From an uncultured Muribaculaceae bacterium (GTDB lineage: Bacteria > Bacteroidota > Bacteroidia > Bacteroidales > Muribaculaceae), in assembly GCA_947627615.1 (NCBI GenBank), contig CANQWS010000001.1:1-64000 (forward strand): a stretch of 64,000 nt of DNA, in the 5' to 3' direction. Below are positions 8,451 through 15,875 of this stretch, in pieces. The notes under the pieces are model-generated. The model had not been told where the DNA came from. It searched no databases and was given only the letters and a program-made list of their open reading frames with translations. Made by a program: the position numbers and the translations under genes. Position 1 is the first letter of the stretch. Each line of letters begins with the position of its first letter.

Positions 8451-9395
8451 TTAGTCGTTGAGGTTGGTGAGGGAGAAGCCGAGGCGGCGGACGAGGCGGA
8501 GAGTGTTCATGGCCATCAGGCGGTCATATTCTTTTTCGCTTTCCGGCAGGCGGGAGTAGGGCACAAGGTCGGGGTGCTGTTTGAGGCTGTCATCGCGCAC
8601 GGGGCCGTAGGTCCATCCCTCGTCCATGCGTGCGCGGGCCCAAATGTCGTGTGCGTTCTCGGCTATGGCTTCTGTCAGGTCCATCAGATCGGCGTCGAGG
8701 TCAATGTCTTCAACCGAGATGGGCTGCGGGTCATATCCGTCGGATTCCGCCGAAACCGTCACCATGTAGTTGCCGCTGCATTTCCATGCGTCGAGGAAAT
8801 CCCGTATTTCTATGCTTTCCTCTTCCAAAGTGTCAAGGTCAAGATAGTCAACGGATTCATCGTCAATGCCGGTCAGGTATATGGCGTGGTGGGCCGGAGA
8901 GTGTTCATCCGGTTCCTTGTCATTTAGAATGGAGCCGTCAATCACCGCCATGATTTCAAGGCCATTGCCGAGTGCGGTTTCAATGTCGCGGACCGATGCG
9001 TCATAGCGGCGGTCTACGTGCATCCCTTTCAGCTCGAGAAGGCGTCCAACGTGGTGGAGCGGCGTCCCTTCCTCGCGGAGCCAGTTGTTAGCCTTGGCGG
9101 TCTCGAGAAGTGACCAGCGGTCCATGTCCATGTCGTGACGCTGCATGATGAATGTCTCGCAGTCAAATGAGCAGAGGTTCTCGGGATTTGCCGCGGCGAG
9201 GGCGTGCATCGGTATTATCCGGCATTCCTGTTCCTTCAGGTCATGGTCCACAGCCGAAGATACCGACAGTATTTCCGCCACTTCGCCGTCGGCCGACATG
9301 GCCGAAATGATTTCTGCCATTTCCTGTCCGCTGACATTGCCGTCAAGGAAAGCGGCTATGTCTTCGTCGGTGATGTTCCTTCTGTTATTGTCCAT
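8451..9395 (-). CDS. Anti-sigma-like N-terminus + C39-like papain fold + RyR domain
   Basis: 314 residues in three modules. Residues 8-50 resemble the N-terminal module of anti-sigma factors (DEDIAAFLDGNVSGQEMAEI) without zinc ligands. Residues 70-215 look like a C39-type papain-fold domain: candidate Cys75 or Cys79 in NLCSFDCE, His169/His170 in HHAIYLTGID, and Asp187. Residues 225-312 are a RyR domain (DEGWTYGPVRDD, LPESEKEYDR). The start overlaps the upstream ECF sigma gene by 11 bases, so the two products are translated together. A plausible role is ligand- or protease-controlled regulation of that sigma factor; activity of the papain-like domain is not established. Confidence 0.8.
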   Translation of the reverse strand: MDNNRRNITDEDIAAFLDGNVSGQEMAEIISAMSADGEVAEILSVSSAVDHDLKEQECRIIPMHALAAANPENLCSFDCETFIMQRHDMDMDRWSLLETAKANNWLREEGTPLHHVGRLLELKGMHVDRRYDASVRDIETALGNGLEIMAVIDGSILNDKEPDEHSPAHHAIYLTGIDDESVDYLDLDTLEEESIEIRDFLDAWKCSGNYMVTVSAESDGYDPQPISVEDIDLDADLMDLTEAIAENAHDIWARARMDEGWTYGPVRDDSLKQHPDLVPYSRLPESEKEYDRLMAMNTLRLVRRLGFSLTNLND

Positions 9396-9942
9396 TGTGG
9401 TAATATTTTATGGCAATGTGCATGAAGGTGGCCATTGCACGTCGTTTTATATTGTAGAGATTGCCCACGGTGACGCCTGTTTCGGCGGCGTAGCGTTCAG
9501 GCTCTTCGTCATTGAGCACGAGATGGCGAATGGCGTCGGCATAGCGCCGGTTCTCCATCATGCCGAGCATCAGCTCTATGTCTATGCGCCGGGCTATCAG
9601 CGCAGATGTGTCGGACAGTCCTTCGGTCTCCGTCTGTTCATAAAGAGGTTCTCCGGCACGGTCTTCTATCATGGAATCGCGATGGCGGATGAAGAACCGG
9701 ATGGCCACTATCTTAAGCCACTGGCAGACTGTGCTGCGGTATTCGAACTGGCGGAGCCTGGCCGCGTCGTCGGCCATGATATGGGCATAGAGTTCGTTGA
9801 CAAGCTCGTCATAGTTGACCGGATAGCTGAACACGTTTCTTATGATTGCGGTCAGGAGCGGTCGGCATTTGACAAAGAAAAACTGTTCCGTGACGCGGTT
9901 GTCACGGTCAATCAGTCCTTTTATGATTTCCCTGTCGGTCAT
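9385..9942 (-). CDS. ECF-type sigma factor heading the TIR/RyR cluster
   Basis: 185-residue sigma-70-like factor. Region 2 runs through RNVFSYPVNYDELVNELYAH and TVCQWLKIVAIRFFIRH; region 4 is YAAETGVTVGNLYNIKRRAM near the C-terminus. First gene of the six-gene minus-strand cluster and overlapping the C39/RyR gene by 11 bases. A -7 promoter box lies about 57 bases upstream. It probably activates its own cluster in response to whatever the downstream RyR, C39 or TIR proteins sense; autoregulation is inferred. Confidence 0.85.
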   Translation of the reverse strand: MTDREIIKGLIDRDNRVTEQFFFVKCRPLLTAIIRNVFSYPVNYDELVNELYAHIMADDAARLRQFEYRSTVCQWLKIVAIRFFIRHRDSMIEDRAGEPLYEQTETEGLSDTSALIARRIDIELMLGMMENRRYADAIRHLVLNDEEPERYAAETGVTVGNLYNIKRRAMATFMHIAIKYYHNGQ

Positions 9943-9998
9943 TTCGGAATTGTTACCGTTAGCAGATTTTCCATGCGTATCGATGGGTTATTAAGTCA

Positions 9999-10006
9999 CA
10001 AAGTTA
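9999..10006 (-). promoter_or_regulatory. -7 promoter box of the sigma/TIR/RyR cluster
   Basis: Minus-strand TAACTTTG fits TANNTTTG and would give a leader of about 50 bases before the sigma factor start at 9942. No -33 box at ideal spacing. The rest of 9943-10266 holds only this and the opposite promoter. Confidence 0.5.
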
Positions 10007-10167
10007 ACGTTTATTGATGACAACATCACTACTTTAACCTGCTTTTTTTGATTGAAACAGGTGGCTTTTTGTGGTTTTTCTTAGCTTTTGATACTGACGG
10101 TGATAGATTGAGGCGGCGAAGGGGCTCTTTGCTATAAAGCAATTATGAGATGGCGCGAAAAGTTTGC

Positions 10168-10175
10168 TATATTTG
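10168..10175 (+). promoter_or_regulatory. -7 promoter box for the 141-residue gene
   Basis: TATATTTG, a perfect TANNTTTG match, about 92 bases upstream of the start at 10267. Confidence 0.5.
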
Positions 10176-10266
10176 CAGACGGAGCCGGACACCATGTCAG
10201 AACCGGAGTGCCGGATAAGAAAAATTGAATTCGGAATTTGTTTAACAACTTAACAGGTAAAAAATT

Positions 10267-10692
10267 ATGGGTATACTGATCAGCGAAGTCCCCGTCAACA
10301 AGAGAATCGAGATTCTGGGGCGTATGTTCAACGGTCTGCGCGAAATCCGCAATGCGGTGGAGGTGAGAGCCCGCGTAGAAAACTCAATATTCGGAGGTCG
10401 CAGCATCTGGCGTACCGGTCCGCGTAAGGAAATTCCGGGAATTCACGTTCTGGAGCTTTACGAGCCGTATCCTTGTTTTGATTCGGAGGATTATGCTTCG
10501 GAGAACCGTCAGTACAGCAATTTCTTCTTTTCGGAGAAGCCTTTCACGGATGCCGATATCAACCGCCTTGCCAAGCTTGACCACCGGTGCAACTACAGGA
10601 TTGTCAAGGCGGGCATTCAGGAATCGGCACTTCCTGCGGTATATTATGTGGGCGAGGGCAATATGATGACGGTCGCCTATCCAGAGCCATAA
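10267..10692 (+). CDS. Hypothetical 141-residue cytoplasmic protein
   Basis: Not recognised. The protein has no signal peptide or membrane helix and is mixed alpha/beta in character, with arginines in the N-terminal part (KRIEILGRMFNGLREIRN), an aromatic central stretch and a hydrophobic end. It is preceded by its own -7 promoter box and followed directly by a strong terminator, so it is a single-gene transcription unit. It is divergent from the TIR/RyR cluster and could be regulated with it, but nothing in its sequence points to a function. Confidence 0.65.
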   Translation: MGILISEVPVNKRIEILGRMFNGLREIRNAVEVRARVENSIFGGRSIWRTGPRKEIPGIHVLELYEPYPCFDSEDYASENRQYSNFFFSEKPFTDADINRLAKLDHRCNYRIVKAGIQESALPAVYYVGEGNMMTVAYPEP

Positions 10693-10693
10693 A

Positions 10694-10725
10694 AAAGGGG
10701 CAGTTCACAATTGAGCTGTCCCTTT
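10694..10725. terminator. Bidirectional terminator between convergent genes
   Basis: AAAGGGGCAG at 10694-10703 pairs with CTGTCCCTTT at 10716-10725 (one G-T pair), with A-rich and T-rich flanks on the two sides. It can end both the 141-residue gene and the leucine-rich-repeat gene on the other strand. Confidence 0.75.
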
Positions 10726-10747
10726 AAATATGCGGTATTATTTCAAA

Positions 10748-12529
10748 TTATTTGGAAATCAGGACCTTCTTTGAACTCTTTCCATCGGTGACTATATACA
10801 TTCCCGGTTCGAGAGAGTCCAGATTGTCGGCTTTGCCCGTGTAGACCAGTATGCCGGAGATGGTCCATACGGAAATAGTGGCGTTGTCCATGTCCGATTC
10901 AATACCATCGATGGCTGAGAAATCAGATTCGGCAATTGACTGGAACTCGCTCCACACGGCGGCCGTGGCGTAGCTGTTTTTTGACCCTTCCGGAACGAGC
11001 AGTTCTGCTGTGGGATAGATTGCGGCTGCGAAACTCCTTTCGTTGGCTGCGGGAGCCGCGGTTGCCTTGCATATTATGGTGGCTATGGCCGTGCAGTTGC
11101 CGAAAGCGTTGGCATCGATGGAGGTCACGGTCGACGGTATCGATACAGTCACGAGTTTATCGCAATTGAGGAAAACATTGTAGCCTATTTTTGTAAGGTC
11201 CTCGGGCAGGTAGGCGGATTCCAGAGCCGTTCCCTGGAAAGTATAATCGCCCAGAGAGGTCATCTTTTCCGGAAATGAGACCGATGCGAGGCCCGAGCAG
11301 TTCTGGAATGCCTTGTTGCCTATCTTTGCGGTCTTGTCAGGAATTATGATGGATTCGAGTTTCGCGCAGTTGATGAATGCATTCTGCTTTATTTCGGTCA
11401 GATTCTCGGGAAGCGTGACGCTCTTAAGCGATTTGCAGCCGTTGAACACGGCCTGGTCAATGAGGGTGACTCCTGACGGAATGGTGATTTCGCTGAGTCC
11501 CGTGCAGCTGGCGAAAGCCGAACTTCCTATTGTGGTGACGGTTTCGGGAATCTCAATGGTTTTCAGCCCGGTACAATTGTAGAATGCATAGCGTCCGATT
11601 GATCCGAGCGTCGACGGCAGTTTCATCGATGAGATGGAGGCGCATCCGCTGAACACGTACTGCTTGATGGTTGTGGCTCCTTCCGGAATTGTAACCTCCG
11701 AGAGTTCCTGTCCGTTGATTTTCAGCGTGTGGCATGTTGTGACCGGGTTTGAGGTGCTGGTGCTGAAGTTGATGTCGCACCATGCTGCAAGGTCGTTGGT
11801 GTTTACGGCCTTAAGCGATGAGCATCCGGTGAATGCCTGAGAGCCGAAAGTCTTGACTGTCGACGGTATTGTGACCTCGGTGAGGGCGCTGAGACCGTAG
11901 AATGCGTAGGGCTTGACTTCCGTGATTCCTTCGGGGATTACCAGTTCTTTAAGCTCTTTGCCGCCGATGAAGAGCGAGTGGGATTTTGATACGGGGTTCG
12001 ATTCGGCATCGTTGAAACTGATGCCGCACCAGGACGAGAGATCCGCTGCATTGACGCGGTTCATGGCGTCACATCCGTAGAAAACCGAAGTGCCGGTCGT
12101 GGTAAGCGTTGACGGAACCGTCAGTTCTTCAAGGGCGGTGCAGTTGTTGAATGAATACGAATCTATTGAAGTCACACCTTCCGGAATTATGAAAGATTTG
12201 ATGGCGGTGCATCCGTCGAAAGCATTGCGTCCTATTGATTTCAATGACGTGGGCAGGGTCACTTCGGTGAGAGCTGTGCGGTCCTTGGCGGCGTCGTTGC
12301 CTACTGATGTGACCTGATATTCGGATGTCCCTATGGTCACCGTTGACGGAACGGAGATGGAGGTGGCGGTTTCCGATACTGATGAGAGCGCGCACTCTGT
12401 TCCTGACTTGGTCCTGAAGGTCATGCCTTCGATTGTTACGGTGTTCTGCGCGATTGCGGCTAAAGAGACTGACGCTGTTGTTACGAGGATGGATAGAAAT
12501 CGTTTGACTGATAGAGTAGAATAGCCCAT
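10748..12529 (-). CDS. BspA-type leucine-rich repeat surface protein with T9SS-like tail
   Basis: 593 residues. A signal peptide of about 28 residues ends near SLAAIAQ. Residues 70-520 are tandem LRR_5/BspA-type repeats built around blocks such as FDGCTAIKSFIIPEGVTSI. The last 70 residues (ISVWTISGILVYTGKA, then LEPGMYIVTDGKSSKKVLISK) match the C-terminal type A sorting domain of type IX secretion substrates. Probably exported and surface-attached, binding host or bacterial ligands. Two segments of about 80 residues containing DLSSWC and DLAAWC are a clear internal duplication. A -7 box lies at 12593-12600. Confidence 0.88.
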   Translation of the reverse strand: MGYSTLSVKRFLSILVTTASVSLAAIAQNTVTIEGMTFRTKSGTECALSSVSETATSISVPSTVTIGTSEYQVTSVGNDAAKDRTALTEVTLPTSLKSIGRNAFDGCTAIKSFIIPEGVTSIDSYSFNNCTALEELTVPSTLTTTGTSVFYGCDAMNRVNAADLSSWCGISFNDAESNPVSKSHSLFIGGKELKELVIPEGITEVKPYAFYGLSALTEVTIPSTVKTFGSQAFTGCSSLKAVNTNDLAAWCDINFSTSTSNPVTTCHTLKINGQELSEVTIPEGATTIKQYVFSGCASISSMKLPSTLGSIGRYAFYNCTGLKTIEIPETVTTIGSSAFASCTGLSEITIPSGVTLIDQAVFNGCKSLKSVTLPENLTEIKQNAFINCAKLESIIIPDKTAKIGNKAFQNCSGLASVSFPEKMTSLGDYTFQGTALESAYLPEDLTKIGYNVFLNCDKLVTVSIPSTVTSIDANAFGNCTAIATIICKATAAPAANERSFAAAIYPTAELLVPEGSKNSYATAAVWSEFQSIAESDFSAIDGIESDMDNATISVWTISGILVYTGKADNLDSLEPGMYIVTDGKSSKKVLISK

Positions 12530-12592
12530 GGGCGATAATTATTATGTGTTGATAAAAATGCAATAAATATTGCAAAATGATAACTAATTGTG

Positions 12593-12600
12593 CAAATATA
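12593..12600 (-). promoter_or_regulatory. -7 promoter box of the leucine-rich repeat gene
   Basis: Minus-strand TATATTTG, 64 bases upstream of the start at 12529. Confidence 0.5.
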
Positions 12601-12736
12601 AAGAAAAATTCTTTTAAAAATGAAAAATATGCGACAATTTTATTGCGAGCGCACCGCGGTTGATTGCAGAGAATAATAACGAGGGGGAATTGGAGACTTC
12701 CGGAGACAGCCGTTTGGGGCAGGGGATGAATTTTTT

Positions 12737-12897
12737 GCCGGAGGGTGATAGATTTTCGTTTTCATGACGGGAAGCCTCTTACTCCGCCGCTCTATGACCG
12801 GATAGAATGCCTGTCGCCGAATCTGTTCCACTGCAGTGTGCCGGGTACGGAATCGGCCATACTCTTTGATGGCAAGGGCATGAAACTCAACGGCTAA
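12737..12897 (+). pseudogene. Possible 3' remnant of a WG-repeat-like gene
   Basis: No ATG-started gene fits here, but one plus-strand frame is open for about 54 codons ending with TAA at 12895-12897. It reads sensibly, with KPLTPPLYDRIECLSPNLF and then ESAILFDGKGMKLNG, recalling WG-repeat proteins (YDxI...L..G.GK.I). It runs into an in-frame TGA upstream, and the gene would collide with the converging truA end. I take it as a decayed C-terminal fragment; it could be chance. The rest of 12530-12922 has only the promoter noted above. Confidence 0.3.
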
Positions 12898-12922
12898 TGT
12901 GGAGCTATTATGCTTCCGTGAT

Positions 12923-13672
12923 TCAGAAGCTGAAGGGGTAGGTGATGTCCCAGAGATACAGGGCCTGGGGAGGCATGGATGTGCCGGCCGAGCATCGGTC
13001 GCGGGCATCGATGACTGTGCGGAAGTCTTCGACCGACAGTTTGTGGCGTCCCACATCAACGAGTGTCCCGACGACGGCCCTTACCATATTGCGCAGAAAG
13101 CGGTCGGCTGTGATGACGAAAACATGGCCGTCAGTGCCGGTTACGGGGTGCCAGCAAGCATGGGTCACTTTGCAGATGTTTGTTTTGGTGTCAGTGTGCA
13201 GTTTAGCGAACGATGTGAAATCATCGGTCTCAAGAAGAATCCGTGCGGCCCGGTTCATGATTTCGTAATCGAGATTCGGAGGCGCCTGCCATGACAGCTG
13301 ATGGAAAAACGGCGATTTACCGGCAATAGCGTAATAATGGTAGGTGCGTGAAGTGGCATCGAACCGGGCATGGGCGTCGGCGTGGACCGGAGAAATCCGT
13401 TCAATGGCTATGTCGCGGCCCACAAGGGTGTTGAGCGAGCGGATCATTCCGTTGGCCCGGGCGGGCGTAATGTCGGCGTCGAAATGCGCTATCATGCGCC
13501 GGGCGTTCACTCCGGTGTCGGTCCGGCCCGCTCCGGTGATCGGCACAGGTGCGCGGAGTATCGTGGCCAGAGCTTCCTCTATGATCTGCTGCACGGACGA
13601 CGCGTTTGGCTGACGCTGCCAGCCGTGAAACGGTTCGCCGCGATAGGCAAGCTGCATGAAATAACGCTGCAT
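12923..13672 (-). CDS. truA: tRNA pseudouridine synthase A
   Basis: Converts uridines 38-40 in the anticodon arm of many tRNAs to pseudouridine. 249 residues, normal length. The catalytic motif GAGRTDTGV is at residues 47-55 with Asp52 as nucleophile, and the N-terminal MQRYFMQLAYRGEPFHGWQ is typical. Its stop lies just beyond the putative WG-like remnant. It lies 28 bases downstream of speA on the same strand, so the two may share a transcript. Confidence 0.95.
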   Translation of the reverse strand: MQRYFMQLAYRGEPFHGWQRQPNASSVQQIIEEALATILRAPVPITGAGRTDTGVNARRMIAHFDADITPARANGMIRSLNTLVGRDIAIERISPVHADAHARFDATSRTYHYYAIAGKSPFFHQLSWQAPPNLDYEIMNRAARILLETDDFTSFAKLHTDTKTNICKVTHACWHPVTGTDGHVFVITADRFLRNMVRAVVGTLVDVGRHKLSVEDFRTVIDARDRCSAGTSMPPQALYLWDITYPFSF

Positions 13673-13700
13673 GTCGGTTCCGTCTGGGGTGTGTGGCCTG

Positions 13701-15599
13701 TCAGTTCTTTTCGAGATAGGTGTAGCCGTAAAGGCCGGAGCGGTATGTTCCGAGGAACTCGCGGCCTTCTTCCGTAGTTATGTGTCCGGCCTTTGTTGAG
13801 GCAGCCACCCATTTTTCCACGTTTCTTACCAGTTTCTTCGGGTCATACTGCACGTAATCCAGCACCTCGGCCACGGATTCGCCGTCAATGACGCGGTCAA
13901 TCTCGTAGCTGTCCTTGTAGACGCTGATGTGAACGGCATTGGTGTCGCCGAACAGATTGTGCATGTCGCCGAGAATTTCCTGATAGGCTCCGACGAGGAA
14001 CACGCCGAGATAGTAGGGCTCGCCGGGTTTCACGGTATGGACCGGAAGCGAGCTTGACACACCCTGCATTGATATGAAGTTGGCGATTTTTCCGTCGCTG
14101 TCGCAGGTTATGTCCTGAATTGTACAGTTGCAGTTGGGCTTCTCGTCAAGACGGCTCAGGGGTACAATGGGGAATATCTGGTCTATGGCCCAGGAGTCGG
14201 TCAGTGACTGGAACAGGGAGAAGTTGCAGAAATATTTGTCGGGAAGCATTTTTGAAACTTTTCTCAGCTCGTCGGGCGCGTGTTTGAGCGACGATGCAAT
14301 CTCGCCCACCTCGCGGGCTATGGACCAGAAGAGTTTCTCTATGTTGGCGCGTGTGCGCAGGTCGAGCATGCCGAGGTTGAACAGGTCAAGGGCTTCCTCG
14401 CGAATCTGCAGGGCGTCATGCCAGCTCTCGAGAAGGCGGGGCTGGTTCAGGCGGTCCCATATCAGGTAAAGCTCACGTTCGAGTTCGTGGGCCTCGGACG
14501 GTATTTCCTCATTGTCGTTCCATTTGGGCAGGTGGGCGGTTTCCAGAGCCTCGAACACGAGCACTGAATGATGGGCAGCGAGCGAGCGGCCGCTTTCGGT
14601 GATTATGTTTGGCTGTTTCAGCCCGTTTTTGGCGCAGACGTCAACGAGTTGCGACACGGCGTCGTTGGCATATTCCTGAATGGAATAATTCATGGAGCTC
14701 TCCGACAGCGAGCTGCGGGTGCCGTCATAATCCACTCCGAGTCCGCCGCCGATATCGACGAAATCAATGTCGAAACCGAGTTTCGAGAGCTGTACGTAGT
14801 ATTGCGTGGCCTCGCGAAGCGCATTCTTGATGCGGCGTATCTTGGTGACCTGACTGCCGATGTGGAAATGGATCAGCTTGAGACTGCGTTCCATGTTGTT
14901 GCTCCGCAGGAAGTCTATGGCCTCAAGCAGTTCGCTGGAATTAAGTCCGAATTTCGAGCGGTCGCCGCCTGATTCCTCCCATTTGCCGGAGCCTGACGAC
15001 GAGAGCTTTATGCGGATACCTACGTTAGGTTCTATTTTCAGACGTTTGGCAACCTCGAGTATGAGCCTAAGCTCGTTGAGCTTCTCCACCACAAGATAGA
15101 TGCGGCGTCCCATCTTCTGGGCCAGCAGGGCCAGCTCAATGAAGTTCTGGTCCTTGTAGCCGTTGCATATTATAAGGGCGTTGTCGGCGATGTTGGTGGC
15201 CAGAACAGCATGGAGTTCCGGCTTGGAGCCGGCTTCGAGACCGATGTTGAACTTGCGGCCGTGGCTCACGAGTTCCTCCACCACGGGCCTGATCTGATTG
15301 ACCTTGATGGGATAGATCAGATAGCTCTGGGCATTGTAGTCATATTCTTTGGCGGCGCGTTTGAAGCAGTTGCTTATCTTTTCGATGCGGTTGTCAAGAA
15401 TGTCCGGGAATCGCAGAAGCACCGGAGCGCTGACATCGCGGATCTGCAGCTCGTCCATGACCTCCTTGAGATCGACCGAGGCATAGCCTTCGCGCGGGGT
15501 TACCGACATGTGACCTTTGTCATTGATTGAAAAATAGGAGCGGCCCCATCCGGTGATGTTGTAAAGCTCCGCGCTGTCTTCAATGCGCCATTTTCTCAT
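13701..15599 (-). CDS. speA: Biosynthetic arginine decarboxylase
   Basis: PLP-dependent fold-III decarboxylase turning arginine into agmatine for polyamine synthesis. 632 residues. The PLP lysine is Lys99 in LIYPIKVNQ; the phosphate-binding glycine run VDIGGGLGVDYDG and the C-terminal catalytic cysteine region (LPDKYFCNFSLFQS) are present. A complete promoter lies upstream: minus-strand TTTG, 19 bases, TAATTTTG. Followed by truA. Confidence 0.95.
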   Translation of the reverse strand: MRKWRIEDSAELYNITGWGRSYFSINDKGHMSVTPREGYASVDLKEVMDELQIRDVSAPVLLRFPDILDNRIEKISNCFKRAAKEYDYNAQSYLIYPIKVNQIRPVVEELVSHGRKFNIGLEAGSKPELHAVLATNIADNALIICNGYKDQNFIELALLAQKMGRRIYLVVEKLNELRLILEVAKRLKIEPNVGIRIKLSSSGSGKWEESGGDRSKFGLNSSELLEAIDFLRSNNMERSLKLIHFHIGSQVTKIRRIKNALREATQYYVQLSKLGFDIDFVDIGGGLGVDYDGTRSSLSESSMNYSIQEYANDAVSQLVDVCAKNGLKQPNIITESGRSLAAHHSVLVFEALETAHLPKWNDNEEIPSEAHELERELYLIWDRLNQPRLLESWHDALQIREEALDLFNLGMLDLRTRANIEKLFWSIAREVGEIASSLKHAPDELRKVSKMLPDKYFCNFSLFQSLTDSWAIDQIFPIVPLSRLDEKPNCNCTIQDITCDSDGKIANFISMQGVSSSLPVHTVKPGEPYYLGVFLVGAYQEILGDMHNLFGDTNAVHISVYKDSYEIDRVIDGESVAEVLDYVQYDPKKLVRNVEKWVAASTKAGHITTEEGREFLGTYRSGLYGYTYLEKN

Positions 15600-15637
15600 C
15601 GTGAATATCTGTAGTCTGGGTTAATAATATAATCGTG

Positions 15638-15668
15638 CAAAATTACACATTTTTTTATCGTTGCCAAA
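15638..15668 (-). promoter_or_regulatory. Complete Bacteroidetes promoter of speA
   Basis: Reading the minus strand: TTTG at 15668-15665, a 19-base spacer, then TAATTTTG at 15645-15638. This matches the sigma-70 consensus of the phylum and puts the transcript start some 30 bases before the ATG at 15599. Confidence 0.7.
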
Positions 15669-15792
15669 CAAGCGCCACGAAACTGTGTCAAAATATAGCC
15701 GTCATCACTTGCGAGGCTGATGAAACAACGGATAAAACAACGAAAGTGTTGAAAATATAAAATTATTGGATGGTTAATTCAGAAAAATGATG

Positions 15793-15800
15793 TAAATTTG
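15793..15800 (+). promoter_or_regulatory. -7 promoter box of the OmpA/TPR lipoprotein
   Basis: TAAATTTG, 76 bases upstream of the start at 15876. A TTGG at 15766-15769 is a possible -33 with slightly long spacing. The rest of 15600-15875 has no gene. Confidence 0.5.
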
Positions 15801-15875
15801 CCGATAATCACATTTCACCACTGAAAACGATATTTATTACTTAAAGAAATCAATACTCAATACCTAAAATTCATT

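Noticed and set aside
9145-10017. 290-codon plus-strand ORF over the sigma and C39/RyR genes
   Set aside because: It crosses two minus-strand genes with recognisable domains and has no domain of its own.
12640-13059. Minus-strand ORF beginning MMWDATNCRSK
   Set aside because: Frame-shifted shadow of the truA end running into non-coding sequence.
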